Source: Saccharofermentans sp. (GTDB taxonomy: Bacteria; Bacillota; Clostridia; Saccharofermentanales; Saccharofermentanaceae). From it: DNA of 64,000 nt. Shown here one piece after another: positions 1-9,456 of the stretch. The stretch's first letter is position 1. Each line of letters begins with the position of its first letter. Below the pieces are notes generated by a model that worked only from the letters and a program-made list of their open reading frames with translations, searched no databases and had not been told where the DNA came from. Location of the stretch: the NCBI GenBank assembly GCA_024692235.1, contig JAILMW010000018.1, positions 51,636 through 115,635 on the forward strand, read 5' to 3'. The position numbers were made by a program, and so were the translations under genes.

Positions 1-438
1 GATTGGACCTGTAAGGAGCTTATATATTACCCTTCTGTTATAACTCCCGAAGAGTATATCTCCATGAGAGAAGCCGTATGCTGGTCATCAATTCCCGTAG
101 AAGAAGCACGTGCCGGCCTTTCTGATTCTTATGTATATTGTATCCGTGAAGTAGGAAGACCTGTTGCATTAGGAAGGCTTGTAAGAGATAACGGTTATGT
201 AGTCTATATAGCAGATGTCATAGTCCTTCCGGAATATCAGGGCAAAGGCTACGGCACAAAGATAATGAATAAACTCTTATCGGTTATAAGAGAAAGCATT
301 ATCCCTGAAGGAAAAGTAATGATAAGTCTTCTGGCGGCTCAAGGCAAAGAAGGATTCTACGAGAAGTTCGGTTTTGATAAGCGTCCCAATGAACATTACG
401 GATGCGGAATGCACAAGTGGATCAAGTATGGTGAATAA
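1..438 (+). CDS. GNAT family N-acetyltransferase, 5' end outside window
   Basis: This is a small acetyltransferase of the GNAT fold, which moves an acetyl group from acetyl-CoA to an amine; the substrate cannot be told. The acetyl-CoA binding motif V-x-P-x-Y-Q-G-K-G-Y-G (motif A) is clear in the middle, followed by the usual C-terminal G-F-Y-E-K-F-G-F. An ATG lies at 64, but the frame is open back to base 1, and the residues before it (P-E-E-Y-I-S) resemble the N-terminus of this small GNAT group. The true start is therefore probably upstream of the window and I treat the gene as partial. It overlaps the next GNAT gene by 11 bases. Confidence 0.85.
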   Translation, partial: DWTCKELIYYPSVITPEEYISMREAVCWSSIPVEEARAGLSDSYVYCIREVGRPVALGRLVRDNGYVVYIADVIVLPEYQGKGYGTKIMNKLLSVIRESIIPEGKVMISLLAAQGKEGFYEKFGFDKRPNEHYGCGMHKWIKYGE

Positions 439-895
439 GAATATCAACTACAGGCTGATGACTATTGCTGACTACGAAGAGGCATATGCTCTCTGGATCT
501 TATGCGGCAACGGTCTTAACGACAAAGATGACTCCCGAGAAGGCATAGCAAAATATCTTAGGCGCAACCCCTCTACGTCATTTGTTGCAACTTGTGACGG
601 TAAGGTCGTTGGTGTAATATTATGTGGGCATGACGGAAGACGCGGGATCATCCATCATACATGTGTCGCTCCCGATATGAGAAGATACGGTATAGGCAAG
701 AAACTCGTTGAATTGGCCGTCGATGCGCTTAAAGCTGAAGGTATCAATAAAGTATTCCTTGTCGCCTTCAAGAAGAATGACAGAGGGAATGCATTCTGGG
801 AATCTCAAGGGTTTAAGATCCGCGAGGACTTAAATTACAGAGATAAAGCTTTAACAGAAATGATCAGGATAGATCCTGACTATACTAAGGAGTAA
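428..895 (+). CDS. GNAT family N-acetyltransferase
   Basis: This is a second, different GNAT acetyltransferase of 155 residues. Motif A is visible as V-A-P-D-M-R-R-Y-G-I-G-K-K-L, followed by N-x-x-G-N-A-F-W-E-S-Q-G-F near the C-terminus, typical of the fold. The frame is open back to 374, but the ATG at 428 is preferred: it overlaps the end of the first GNAT gene by 11 bases and gives an N-terminus that begins directly with the first strand (N-Y-R-L-M-T-I-A-D-Y). Coupling to the upstream gene is likely. argH follows after 5 bases, so the three genes probably share a transcript. The substrate is unknown. Confidence 0.85.
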   Translation: MVNKNINYRLMTIADYEEAYALWILCGNGLNDKDDSREGIAKYLRRNPSTSFVATCDGKVVGVILCGHDGRRGIIHHTCVAPDMRRYGIGKKLVELAVDALKAEGINKVFLVAFKKNDRGNAFWESQGFKIREDLNYRDKALTEMIRIDPDYTKE

Positions 896-900
896 TACAT

Positions 901-2262
901 ATGGCAAAGAAAATGTGGGCCGGCCGCTTCGAGAAAGCAACCGACAAGGCAGTAAATGATTATAATTCTTCTCTTCCCTTCGACTGCAAGATGTATGCGC
1001 AGGATATCGAAGGTTCTGTTGCTCACTCGGCTATGCTGGCACGTCAGGGCATCATCTCTCAGGAGGATGCAGATGCCATAAGAGAAGGCCTTCTTTCCAT
1101 AAAGGCTGATATTGAGAGCGGAAAGCTTACTTTCGATTCTGATGCCGAAGATATCCATATGTTCATAGAAGAAGAGCTTACTTCACGTATCGGCGATGCA
1201 GGTAAGAGACTTCATACGGGTCGTTCACGTAATGACCAGGTTGCTCTCGATCAGAGACTCTATCTTGTTGACGAAGCTATCGAAGTAACAGATCTTCTCG
1301 ATGAGCTTATCGATACCATCGTAGATATCGCCAAGGAGCACCTTACAACATATATGCCGGGCTATACTCACCTTCAGAGAGCTCAGCCCATCACATACGC
1401 TCATTATCTTACCGCTTATATCGAGATGTTCCTTCGTGACCGTGACAGGATCGAAGCGGCAGCACAGAGAGCTAACATCTCTCCTCTCGGATCCGGCGCT
1501 CTTGCAGGAACGACTTATCCTCTTGATCGTGAGTCCGTAGCTGAAGCACTCGGTATGTCTGATGTTACTCACTGTTCTCTTGACGGTGTTGCTGACAGAG
1601 ATTTTGCTATCGAGTTTGCTTCTGCTATCTCCATCCTTATGATGCACCTCTCCCGTATGTCCGAAGAGATAATCCTCTACGCTTCTCAGGAATTTAAGTT
1701 CTATGAGCTCGATGATGCTTATTCTACAGGATCTTCCATGATGCCTCAGAAGAAGAATCCCGATGTAGCAGAGCTTACAAGAGGTAAGACAGGACGCGTA
1801 TACGGCGATCTTATATCTCTTCTAGTCATCATGAAGGGACTTCCTCTTACATATAATAAGGATATGCAGGAAGTTCAGGAGTCCATGTTTGATGTTATCG
1901 AGACAATTAAGGGCGTACTTCCTCCCTTCACCGGCATGATAAAGACGATGACTATCCGCAAGGATAAGATGGAAGCCGCTGCACTCGGCGGATTTACAAA
2001 TGCTACTGACCTTGCCGATTATCTTGTAAGAAAGGGTATCCCCTTCAGATCTACTCATGAGATCTCAGGTAAGCTCGTTCATTACTGCATCGAGAATAAT
2101 ACGACTCTTGAGAAGCTCTCACTTGATGAATTCAAGAAGTTCTCCGACCTTATAGAAGAGGATGTTTATGATGCCATCTCCCTTGAGACATGCGTTAACA
2201 AGAGAACTATTACTGGTGCTCCCGCTCCTGAGACAGTTAAGAAATATCTCGAGAGCTTATAA
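901..2262 (+). CDS. argH: argininosuccinate lyase
   Basis: This cytoplasmic enzyme splits argininosuccinate into arginine and fumarate, the last step of arginine synthesis. It belongs to the fumarase/aspartase superfamily and works as a homotetramer. At 453 residues it has normal length. Visible signatures are H-T-G-R-S-R-N-D-Q near residue 106, G-Y-T-H-L-Q-R-A-Q-P near 153 and the family loop G-S-S-M-M-P-Q-K-K-N-P near 277, which holds the catalytic serine. An AAGGAG Shine-Dalgarno site lies just before the ATG. No other arginine gene is adjacent; it follows two GNAT genes and ends at a strong terminator. Confidence 0.98.
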   Translation: MAKKMWAGRFEKATDKAVNDYNSSLPFDCKMYAQDIEGSVAHSAMLARQGIISQEDADAIREGLLSIKADIESGKLTFDSDAEDIHMFIEEELTSRIGDAGKRLHTGRSRNDQVALDQRLYLVDEAIEVTDLLDELIDTIVDIAKEHLTTYMPGYTHLQRAQPITYAHYLTAYIEMFLRDRDRIEAAAQRANISPLGSGALAGTTYPLDRESVAEALGMSDVTHCSLDGVADRDFAIEFASAISILMMHLSRMSEEIILYASQEFKFYELDDAYSTGSSMMPQKKNPDVAELTRGKTGRVYGDLISLLVIMKGLPLTYNKDMQEVQESMFDVIETIKGVLPPFTGMIKTMTIRKDKMEAAALGGFTNATDLADYLVRKGIPFRSTHEISGKLVHYCIENNTTLEKLSLDEFKKFSDLIEEDVYDAISLETCVNKRTITGAPAPETVKKYLESL

Positions 2263-2283
2263 GAGTTATAAAGTTCAGAAAAC

Positions 2284-2314
2284 AAAAGAGCGGAACATAT
2301 TGTTCCGCTCTTTT
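2284..2314. terminator. bidirectional rho-independent terminator
   Basis: A perfect 14-base-pair inverted repeat (2284-2297 with 2301-2314) closes on a three-base loop and carries an A-run on the left and a T-run on the right. It can therefore end argH transcripts from the plus strand and the converging minus-strand transcript. Confidence 0.95.
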
Positions 2315-2316
2315 TA

Positions 2317-3132
2317 TCACTTTATATTCGTATACTCAACATCAAGAGATATAAGACCTTTAGCCATCCTTATATAATCCTCTTTAATAGACTCTGCTTC
2401 CAGTATCTTACGATCATATTCTTCTTCCAAAGATATGATCTTCTTATTATGAGGTTCGATCTCGGAATCTATAAGTTCATTTCTGATCTCTTTTCTCACA
2501 ATGTAGATAACGGCTGCAAGAAGAGGTATAAGTAATGAAACTATAAGGAACCAGCTCCCGATGAATACAGTTCCCGCAATGATACAAAGGATATAAACAA
2601 CTGCCGAGATATCAAAATAAGAGATACCTGCACCTGAGCTTTGAGACCGAAGACCTCTGACGACATCCGACAGATTCCTATCGTTAGACTTCCTGGTATC
2701 AAGAAGTGACTGACGGATCTTATCCTCATATGATTTCTGTGCTTCAAGCTTTTTAAGCTCATCTTTGACCTTCCTGTATTCGTTCTTGATACGAAGAAGA
2801 TCCACGATCTTAAGAAAATATAGTCTATGTTCCGGGAGACAACTATTCAGGGCATGAGCAAGAGAAGGCGTGTACTCCTTGATCGAGACTTTACTCATAT
2901 GAAGTATCGGATGTATCGACTTCCATTCGTTGTCACAGAGTATGAGACCCTTAAGAGCTTCAAAGTCATGAGGGTACTTCTCCAGGATATACTCAAAAGC
3001 TTCCCTCGCAGCAGAATACTCTCCTTTAAAGAGAGAATTCTGTGCAGACTCGAGCACATTATCCTCCGTAAAATAACCGAAGTCATAAGAGATACCGAAC
3101 TTCTTACGTTCTTGAGACTTTATCGTTGACAT
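2317..3132 (-). CDS. TPR-like protein with two membrane segments, function unknown
   Basis: I do not recognise a named family for this 271-residue protein. Residues 27-70 look like a tetratricopeptide-type helical pair (A-x-x-S-L-F-x-G-E-Y-x-x-A-R-E-A-F-E-Y-I-L). A charged helical, probably coiled-coil stretch follows at 113-140. Two hydrophobic segments lie at about 174-192 and 194-212, and a second charged helix at 220-255. The layout suggests an inner-membrane hairpin with both ends in the cytoplasm. A G-rich ribosome site precedes the ATG. It is the last gene of a long minus-strand run and ends at the terminator shared with argH. Confidence 0.75.
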   Translation of the reverse strand: MSTIKSQERKKFGISYDFGYFTEDNVLESAQNSLFKGEYSAAREAFEYILEKYPHDFEALKGLILCDNEWKSIHPILHMSKVSIKEYTPSLAHALNSCLPEHRLYFLKIVDLLRIKNEYRKVKDELKKLEAQKSYEDKIRQSLLDTRKSNDRNLSDVVRGLRSQSSGAGISYFDISAVVYILCIIAGTVFIGSWFLIVSLLIPLLAAVIYIVRKEIRNELIDSEIEPHNKKIISLEEEYDRKILEAESIKEDYIRMAKGLISLDVEYTNIK

Positions 3133-3156
3133 AGCCCATACCCCCCGTATGAGCTC

Positions 3157-3184
3157 ATTATATCAAATATATCAGAGAATTAAA
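3157..3184 (-). promoter_or_regulatory. possible promoter for the TPR-like gene
   Basis: On the minus strand a perfect TATAAT (3157-3162) lies about 25 bases before the ATG at 3132. The matching -35 (TTTAAT at 3179-3184, 16-base spacer) is weak. This would give the last gene of the run its own start site. Confidence 0.4.
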
Positions 3185-3203
3185 GCCCAAAATGTAACAC
3201 TCG

Positions 3204-4514
3204 TTACCTTTCCATCTTCCAAATAGCCGAAGAATAAGGAGGAAGATGGGAACCGCCACCGAAGTCGTGGGCATTGCCGGTAAGAAGATCGACGGCCTGA
3301 CCGCATCCTGCATCGAAGTGTGCGGTATACTCATGGTCAGCCATATTAATAGCGACAAGTACCCTCTCTCCGTCACAGCATCTCTCGAAGATGCACTGAT
3401 GATTTGTAAGGACTATAGATCTCAGGCTGCCGTAATTAAGCGCCTTGGAGTTACGCTTGATCTCTGAAAGCTTTGCTATATGATCGGTAAGTTCATTCCA
3501 CTCGGGCTTATCAAAACATGCCCTGAGAGCAGGATCTCCTTCTTCCTTTCGAGCCTTGGCTCCCCATTCTGAACCGTAATATACACATGGGATACCCGGC
3601 ATAGCAAATACCATCGTATAGATAAGCGGCAGATGCGCAGGGTTATTTATTATCGATGCTGCTCTTGTAACGTCGTGATTATCACAGAAAGAAAGAAGAT
3701 GCGCTCCTCTTGCTACAGTCCAGTCCTCAGGGCCGAAGAGCCTTAAGAGAGAATGGATGATCTCGAACATATTACCGGAATTGAATGCCGAATGTATTCC
3801 CTTATAGCACTGATAGTTAGTAAGAGAATGAAGATGCATCTCATTAAGCATCCTTCCGTATTCACCGTGAAGGACTTCGCCAAGAAGGAAGAATTCAGCT
3901 TTCTTACTGTCCGTGAACTCACGAAGACGCCTTAAGAACTCGTGATCAAGGCAATATGCAACATCAAGCCTTAATCCGTCTATATCGAAGAAATCTATCC
4001 AGTAATTCACTTTATCCAGGATATGATCGATAACTGCGGGATTACGAAGATTGAGCTTTACAAGATCGTAGTTACCTTCCCAGCCTTCATACCAGAAATC
4101 GTCGTTATAGTTGGAATTACCGTCAAAGGATATATGGAACCAGTCCTTATACGGAGAGTCCCACTTTTTCTCCTGCACATCGCGAAAAGCCCAAAATCCC
4201 CTGCCGACGTGATTAAATACGCCGTCAAGGACTACCTTGATCCCTTCCTTATGAAGAGCCTTTACGACCTTCTTAAAGTCATCATTAGTACCTAGCCTTG
4301 TATCAATAAGGCCGTAATCTCTGGTGTTATATCCGTGAGTATCAGATTCGAATACGGGTGAGAAATATATCGCATTGATATTAAGCTTCTTAAGGTGAGG
4401 GATCCAATCCAATACCTTAAGTATCCTATGTTCGGGAACACCGTCGTTCTCAAAGGGCGCACCGCAAAAGCCCAAAGGATAGATCTGATAAAATACTGCC
4501 TCTTCAAACCACAT
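3204..4514 (-). CDS. glycoside hydrolase family 13 alpha-amylase-type enzyme
   Basis: This is a cytoplasmic alpha-glucan acting enzyme of the GH13 clan (amylase, cyclomaltodextrinase or neopullulanase-like) with no signal peptide. The four GH13 regions are complete: D-G-V-F-N-H at 97-102, G-L-R-L-D at 180-184 with nucleophile Asp184, acid/base Glu213 in L-L-G-E-V, and D-N-H-D at 278-281. The 436-residue length fits a catalytic barrel plus a short C-terminal beta domain and no N-terminal starch module. The start at 4514 is chosen because GGAGG lies 7 bases before it; the frame is open further upstream. Exact substrate cannot be set from sequence. Confidence 0.93.
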   Translation of the reverse strand: MWFEEAVFYQIYPLGFCGAPFENDGVPEHRILKVLDWIPHLKKLNINAIYFSPVFESDTHGYNTRDYGLIDTRLGTNDDFKKVVKALHKEGIKVVLDGVFNHVGRGFWAFRDVQEKKWDSPYKDWFHISFDGNSNYNDDFWYEGWEGNYDLVKLNLRNPAVIDHILDKVNYWIDFFDIDGLRLDVAYCLDHEFLRRLREFTDSKKAEFFLLGEVLHGEYGRMLNEMHLHSLTNYQCYKGIHSAFNSGNMFEIIHSLLRLFGPEDWTVARGAHLLSFCDNHDVTRAASIINNPAHLPLIYTMVFAMPGIPCVYYGSEWGAKARKEEGDPALRACFDKPEWNELTDHIAKLSEIKRNSKALNYGSLRSIVLTNHQCIFERCCDGERVLVAINMADHEYTAHFDAGCGQAVDLLTGNAHDFGGGSHLPPYSSAIWKMER

Positions 4515-4534
4515 ACGATAACCTCCGCAATATC

Positions 4535-5206
4535 CTAAGAATTGATCGTTCTCTCGACCTTTGATCTTGATATTATTATTCCCGTAAACGCTATAAAGAA
4601 TATGATACCGCAGACAATACAACCGCTTATAAGGGCGATCTGATATATATCAAATGAACGAGTTCTGCCTGACCTTCCGATTATGGCCGACTCCAGAACA
4701 AGAAGTGATACCAGCGAATCGGCATGTCCTATCTTACGAAGAAGAACGGTTGTGATGGAGTTTGCCTTTCGTGCACGGAAAAGATTTATGACGGAAGCAG
4801 TAACTTTATACAGAGTATAAAAACCCACTACGTATATGACTATTCCGGGATAGCTCTTCCAGATATTATTATCAAGAAGGAAGTATATGGCTCCTGCCAG
4901 CATGATGTCCAAAAGCAAAAGGAGCCTGTGGGTAGAGCGATAAAGCTTAAGGTATGCTTTCGACTTATCCTTGGAGAATAAGACCTTCGCACTTCTGGCA
5001 AGTACATCGATGCGCATCAGTGTAAGCATCACATAGTATATGCACATGATGATATTCCAAAGTGACAGCATCCAGACACCTATAAGGAAATTAAATCCTA
5101 TAAAGAAAAGGTCCAGAATAAGTGACGGTATCGTAGATAGAACGGTAGCTCGTCTGAAATCGCTCTTAAATAGGAATCTCTTGGCTTTATCCTTCCTGTT
5201 TTCCAT
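4535..5206 (-). CDS. multi-pass membrane protein, function unknown
   Basis: This 223-residue protein has about six hydrophobic helices separated by short basic loops, with an N-terminal K/R-rich tail, so it should sit in the cytoplasmic membrane. I see no transport, kinase or protease motif and do not recognise a family. It is 8 bases downstream of another unknown membrane protein gene and 20 bases upstream of the GH13 gene, so all three are probably co-transcribed. Residues A-R-K-A-N-S-I-T-T-V-L-L-R-K-I-G-H-A-D-S-L between two helices are the most distinctive part and could be used to find relatives. Confidence 0.75.
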   Translation of the reverse strand: MENRKDKAKRFLFKSDFRRATVLSTIPSLILDLFFIGFNFLIGVWMLSLWNIIMCIYYVMLTLMRIDVLARSAKVLFSKDKSKAYLKLYRSTHRLLLLLDIMLAGAIYFLLDNNIWKSYPGIVIYVVGFYTLYKVTASVINLFRARKANSITTVLLRKIGHADSLVSLLVLESAIIGRSGRTRSFDIYQIALISGCIVCGIIFFIAFTGIIISRSKVERTINS

Positions 5207-5214
5207 ACCTGTAT

Positions 5215-6219
5215 TCAGTTAAGAGAAGCCATGAAGCTGATATTTCTCTGAAGACACCAGAGCTTTATGTTGTTATAAAGGCTGGGATAATCAGGATAAG
5301 ACATAGCTTCGTCAGTCTTCTTAAGCCTTGCAAAGTTATAAGAAGCAACTGACTTATCGTTAGTCGTAATAAGAAGCACCCTGTCCTTCGTATCATATGA
5401 AGGAGGTGTCATAACTACCTTGATAGTGCGCTCAGAAGGAAATGTTCTTCCGTCAACTGCCAGAGTGTAATTATCCAAAGTGATCTTCTCAGGGACCTGA
5501 TCTCTGAACTTATTAAAGAGCTTGACTCTTATCGCTATGACCGCTCCTACTATAAGAGCAGTTATAAGACAGACGATGATCATCGTGAGAATGGTATCCT
5601 TGAGGGTCGTGATAAATAAGAGCTCCAGGATAACAGCTGCAACAGCGATTATTATATTTACGGTGACTGCAGAGGATATATTCTTTGAGATTATAGTCTG
5701 CTTAGGGATCTCGAAGAGCTTCTCGGTATCAAAATAGTTCGCGACGGCCTCTGTCTTCTCTGCCTGCTCGAACTCATTCTTACTCAGATAAGCGATCATC
5801 TCATCGAACTGATCGGGCTTTAATGCGGAACAGTTGATCTGAATATTCCTATTCTCGGTTCCGGGAACATGTAATTTTACATATCTCGTAGTGCCGGTAT
5901 AGACACCGTTTGTCGAATGCTTTATTACATTGGTACCGAGGAAATCCTCAAAGGAATAATGTGTCACATTCTTACCGCTAATGTGATCTATACCATCTTC
6001 ACAAAGCTTTAAGAATCTGTCTTTGTGAAGGAAATATACCAGTACTCCTATACCTGCCGACAGGAGTACAACGATGATCATGTTAATAAGCAAAGTTCCG
6101 TTGGGGATAGGCTCAAATAAGAACATATCCAATATAAAAAGACCAAATAGACTTCCTAATACGGCAACAGCGACGCTCTTGGTCCTGGTACCGTTCAACC
6201 TGTATGTTCTTTCCTCCAT
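5215..6219 (-). CDS. membrane protein with four helices and soluble domains, function unknown
   Basis: The 334 residues show two hydrophobic helices at about 15-33 and 43-63, a soluble stretch to 175, two more helices at about 183-203 and 208-228, and a soluble C-terminus. Each soluble part reads like a small PH-like beta module (for example H-Y-S-F-E-D-F-L-G-T), and the protein may be an internal duplication of helix pair plus beta domain; this is inference. A GGGGGAG ribosome site precedes the ATG. It lies 21 bases after the UPF0210 gene in the same direction. I do not assign a function. Confidence 0.75.
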   Translation of the reverse strand: MEERTYRLNGTRTKSVAVAVLGSLFGLFILDMFLFEPIPNGTLLINMIIVVLLSAGIGVLVYFLHKDRFLKLCEDGIDHISGKNVTHYSFEDFLGTNVIKHSTNGVYTGTTRYVKLHVPGTENRNIQINCSALKPDQFDEMIAYLSKNEFEQAEKTEAVANYFDTEKLFEIPKQTIISKNISSAVTVNIIIAVAAVILELLFITTLKDTILTMIIVCLITALIVGAVIAIRVKLFNKFRDQVPEKITLDNYTLAVDGRTFPSERTIKVVMTPPSYDTKDRVLLITTNDKSVASYNFARLKKTDEAMSYPDYPSLYNNIKLWCLQRNISFMASLN

Positions 6220-6240
6220 AACATCTCCCCCGGGAATATA

Positions 6241-7599
6241 TCAGTTTCTCATACTGTGGATAGGAGCAGGAATACGTCCGCCTCTGTGGATAAAGTCAGC
6301 ACATGAAGCATTATTTACGGCCATGATAGGAGCCATACCGAGAAGTCCGCCGAACTCGACCTCATCACCTACTCCCTTACCGGGAACGGGGATGATCCTG
6401 ACAGCAGTTGTCTTATTATTGAAAGTCCCGAGAGCCATCTCATCGGCGATGATACCGGAGATCGTCTCTGCAGTAGTGTCACCGGGAATAGCGATCATAT
6501 CAAGCCCTACGGAACATACGCATGTCATAGCTTCGAGCTTCTCGAGCTTCAATCCGCCTGTTCTTGCAGCAGCGATCATACCCTCATCCTCAGATACGGG
6601 AATAAATGCACCGGAAAGACCGCCAACGAAGGAAGAAGCCATCGTACCGCCCTTCTTGACTGCGTCATTAAGCATTGCAAGTGCAGCTGTTGTTCCCCAT
6701 GTTCCGCACTCTTCAAGACCGAACTCTTCGAGAAGTCTTGCTACGGAGTCACCTACTGCAGGTGTGGGAGCAAGGGAAAGATCGATGATACCGAAGGGTA
6801 CGCCGAGTCTCTCGGATGCTTCTCTTGCAACGAGCTCACCTACACGAGTGATCTTGAATGCCGCCTTCTTGATAGTCTCGGCAACAGTACCGAGATCTGC
6901 GCCCTTAACTTCTTCAAGAGCGTGCTTTACAACACCGGGGCCGGAGATTCCTACGTTGATAACACACTCGGGCTCACCTACACCTAAGAAAGCACCTGCC
7001 ATGAATGGGTTATCTTCGGGAGCATTGGCGAATACAACGAGCTTGGCACAACCTAAAGCATCTCTGTCCTTAGTAGCTTCAGCAGTTCTTTTGATGATCC
7101 GGCCCATATCACGAACGGCATCCATGTTGATACCTGTTCTTGTAGATGCGAGATTAACGGAAGAACATACGAACTCGGTCTCTGCAAGAGCATTGGGGAT
7201 AGAGTCGAGAAGGACCTTATCGGAATTCGTATATCCCTTCTGTACCATAGCGGAGAATCCGCCTACGAAGTTAACTCCGCACGTCTTGGCTGCTCTGTCC
7301 AAAGCCTTGGCAAAAGGAGTATAGTCCTTGGCACCGCAAGCAGCGGCAACGATGGAGATGGGAGTAACAGATATCCTCTTATGGATGATCGGTACACCGT
7401 ACTTCTTGCTTATGGCTTCACCTGTTGCAACAAGGTTGCCTGCATAACGGCAGATCTTGTTGTAGATCTTATCGCAAGACTCCTCTATTGAAGAAGCTGC
7501 GCAATCCATAAGGGAAATACCCATTGTTATTGTCCTGATGTCCAAATGCTGCTCATTGAACATCTTCATTGTCTCTAATATCTCAAAATCGGTAATCAT
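6241..7599 (-). CDS. PFL family protein (UPF0210)
   Basis: This 452-residue protein belongs to the UPF0210 / DUF711 family, which has a fold related to glycyl-radical pyruvate formate-lyase barrels but no known reaction. Family features are the N-terminal [11 protein letters not shown], the central [10 protein letters not shown] and glycine-rich loops such as N-V-G-I-S-G-P-G-V. Length is normal. It sits 20 bases downstream of a small ACT-domain gene, an arrangement common in Firmicutes that suggests the ACT protein regulates or partners it. The cellular role is unknown. Confidence 0.92.
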   Translation of the reverse strand: MITDFEILETMKMFNEQHLDIRTITMGISLMDCAASSIEESCDKIYNKICRYAGNLVATGEAISKKYGVPIIHKRISVTPISIVAAACGAKDYTPFAKALDRAAKTCGVNFVGGFSAMVQKGYTNSDKVLLDSIPNALAETEFVCSSVNLASTRTGINMDAVRDMGRIIKRTAEATKDRDALGCAKLVVFANAPEDNPFMAGAFLGVGEPECVINVGISGPGVVKHALEEVKGADLGTVAETIKKAAFKITRVGELVAREASERLGVPFGIIDLSLAPTPAVGDSVARLLEEFGLEECGTWGTTAALAMLNDAVKKGGTMASSFVGGLSGAFIPVSEDEGMIAAARTGGLKLEKLEAMTCVCSVGLDMIAIPGDTTAETISGIIADEMALGTFNNKTTAVRIIPVPGKGVGDEVEFGGLLGMAPIMAVNNASCADFIHRGGRIPAPIHSMRN

Positions 7600-7619
7600 C
7601 GATAAACTCCTTCAAAAGA

Positions 7620-7904
7620 TCAGATTCTGTGCATCTTATCGAAAAGATCCGTATGCTGGATAGTGATGGTAACACCAAGCTCCTCACCTAATGCATTGAG
7701 CTTCTCGACAATATCAGATTCCTCGATCTTATGATCCTTAAGATCAACGAGCATGATCATCGTGAAGATATCATCAAGGATAGTCTGAGAGATATCATTG
7801 ATATTGATCTTATTTTCAGCCAAGAGAGTTGAAACCTTGGCAATGATGCCTACTTTATCTTTACCTAATACGGAAATAACCGCTGTATTCTTACCGCCTG
7901 TCAT
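7620..7904 (-). CDS. ACT domain protein (UPF0237)
   Basis: This is a single ACT domain of 94 residues. ACT domains bind small ligands, often amino acids, and usually dimerise. The sequence starts with strand A-V-I-S-V-L-G-K-D-K-V-G-I-I-A-K, the glycine turn typical of ACT ligand sites, and continues with N-I-N-D-I-S-Q-T. The ATG at 7904 is preferred over an upstream GTG because GAGGTG stands 6 bases before it and contains that GTG. It directly precedes UPF0210 and probably acts with it. Confidence 0.9.
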   Translation of the reverse strand: MTGGKNTAVISVLGKDKVGIIAKVSTLLAENKININDISQTILDDIFTMIMLVDLKDHKIEESDIVEKLNALGEELGVTITIQHTDLFDKMHRI

Positions 7905-7934
7905 ACTAATCACCTCTGTTGTTTATTACGTGAA

Positions 7935-9455
7935 CTAGTTTAACATACTTTGAGCTACACGATTAGCACATTTTATGCCGTCGATAGCCGAACTCATTAT
8001 GCCTCCTGCATAACCTGCACCCTCTCCCGAAGGATATATTCCCTTTACGAAGATGCTCTCATAAGTTTCTTTGTCGCGAGGTATCCTTACAGGCGAAGAA
8101 GATCTGGTCTCAGGTGCAGTCAAAACAGCGCTCTCAGAGTCAAATCCGCGGATCTTTCTTCCCATAAGCCTGATGCCGTCGACCAAAGTGTCGACCTGCT
8201 CACCGGTAAATATCTCCAGCATATTGCAGGAAGCGGTTCCCGGAAGATAAGTAGGCTTTACTGAGGATGCATTTCGAGTATTCTTACAAAGTTCTCCGTA
8301 AGTAACACAAGGTGCAAGTCCGCTTCTTCCCGTCACTTCAAAAGCTTTTCGCTCAAGATCATCCTGATACTCCATACCGTATAAAGGATCATCGCTGTAA
8401 CGCGACGGATCATACGGGATAAGAAGTGCAGCATTGGAGTTATCGCCGTCTCTTCTGCTGTAGCTCATACCGTTAGTAACGATAGTGTCTTTTACAGAAG
8501 CAGAAGGAACTACTTCGCCGCCGGGGCACATGCAGAAAGTATAAAGCTTTAAGCCCGTATTAGTATCAACGGCAAGCTTGTAGTTGGCTGCGCAGATATT
8601 CTTATATAAAGCTGTATCAAAGCCGTACATGGACTTATCTATATCTTCTCTTAAGTGCTCGATACGAACACCTACGGAGAAGGGTTTACTCGTAAGTCCG
8701 AGGACATCTTTAAGGCTTCTGAAGACCTTCCTGCTGCTGTTACCTACGGCCAAGATCACATTTCGGGTATTATATGTCGCTTTATCCGTATTAACCGCGC
8801 AGACTCTGCCCTCACGATCCTGCTCAAAGCCGATAAATTCCTCTTCGAAATGCACTTCACCGCCAAGAGATATGATCTCTTCCCTTATGCCCCTTACTAC
8901 AGATACAAGCTTATCCGTACCTACGTGAGGATGAGAATCGTATAAGATCTCCTCTGAAGCGCCGTACTTTACCATCTTCTCTCCGATATATGCCTTAAGA
9001 CCCGAAGATACGCCTGTATAAAGCTTTCCGTCAGAGAAAGTACCTGCACCGCCTTCGCCGAACTGTATGTTGGAAGAAGGATCTAATGTAGCATCCTTCT
9101 TATACGTTGCTACGTCTATAGTTCTGTCTTCTACCTTACGTCCCTTCTCGATGATAACAGGATCAAGCCCGTAGGAAGCCAAAACAAGACCTGCATACAT
9201 TCCTGCGGGACCGAAGCCGACGATAACGGGCCTGTCCTTGATAAAAGTCTTACCCTTAAAAGGAAGAGCAAGAGACTCTGAATCATCCTTACTATCTTCT
9301 TCCACTCGGTAGATGATCTTTATATTGTCCTTATACCTGGCGTCTATAAAGCGCTTAACTATCTTAATATCTGACCTTTTTGCTTTCTTAAGAACGATGG
9401 CGGAAGGATCTTCAACATTACCGATCTGCTCGGGATTAAATACGAATTCCTTCAT
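7935..9455 (-). CDS. FAD-dependent dehydrogenase, COG2509 type
   Basis: This is a 506-residue flavoprotein. A ~75-residue N-terminal extension is followed by the dinucleotide-binding G-F-G-P-A-G at 80-85, and then by the family-specific N-I-Q-F-G-E-G-G-A-G-T-F-S-D-G-K. The C-terminus has the G-E-G-A-G-Y-A-G-G-I FAD-contact motif. Members are widespread in anaerobes but their substrate is not settled. The gene starts 1 base after the stop of the next flavoprotein gene, so two unrelated FAD enzymes are translated from one message. It should be cytoplasmic. Confidence 0.9.
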   Translation of the reverse strand: MKEFVFNPEQIGNVEDPSAIVLKKAKRSDIKIVKRFIDARYKDNIKIIYRVEEDSKDDSESLALPFKGKTFIKDRPVIVGFGPAGMYAGLVLASYGLDPVIIEKGRKVEDRTIDVATYKKDATLDPSSNIQFGEGGAGTFSDGKLYTGVSSGLKAYIGEKMVKYGASEEILYDSHPHVGTDKLVSVVRGIREEIISLGGEVHFEEEFIGFEQDREGRVCAVNTDKATYNTRNVILAVGNSSRKVFRSLKDVLGLTSKPFSVGVRIEHLREDIDKSMYGFDTALYKNICAANYKLAVDTNTGLKLYTFCMCPGGEVVPSASVKDTIVTNGMSYSRRDGDNSNAALLIPYDPSRYSDDPLYGMEYQDDLERKAFEVTGRSGLAPCVTYGELCKNTRNASSVKPTYLPGTASCNMLEIFTGEQVDTLVDGIRLMGRKIRGFDSESAVLTAPETRSSSPVRIPRDKETYESIFVKGIYPSGEGAGYAGGIMSSAIDGIKCANRVAQSMLN

Positions 9456-9456
9456 C

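Noticed and set aside
374..428. Longer start of the second GNAT gene at 374
   Set aside because: It would overlap the first gene by 65 bases, and the extra residues do not fit the fold; 428 is a better start.
4515..4622. Longer GH13 protein starting at 4622
   Set aside because: The added residues overlap the upstream gene end and lack family likeness; GGAGG stands before 4514.
6074..7324. Long open frame opposite UPF0210
   Set aside because: Ser/Pro/Thr-rich product without family likeness; UPF0210 on the minus strand explains the openness.
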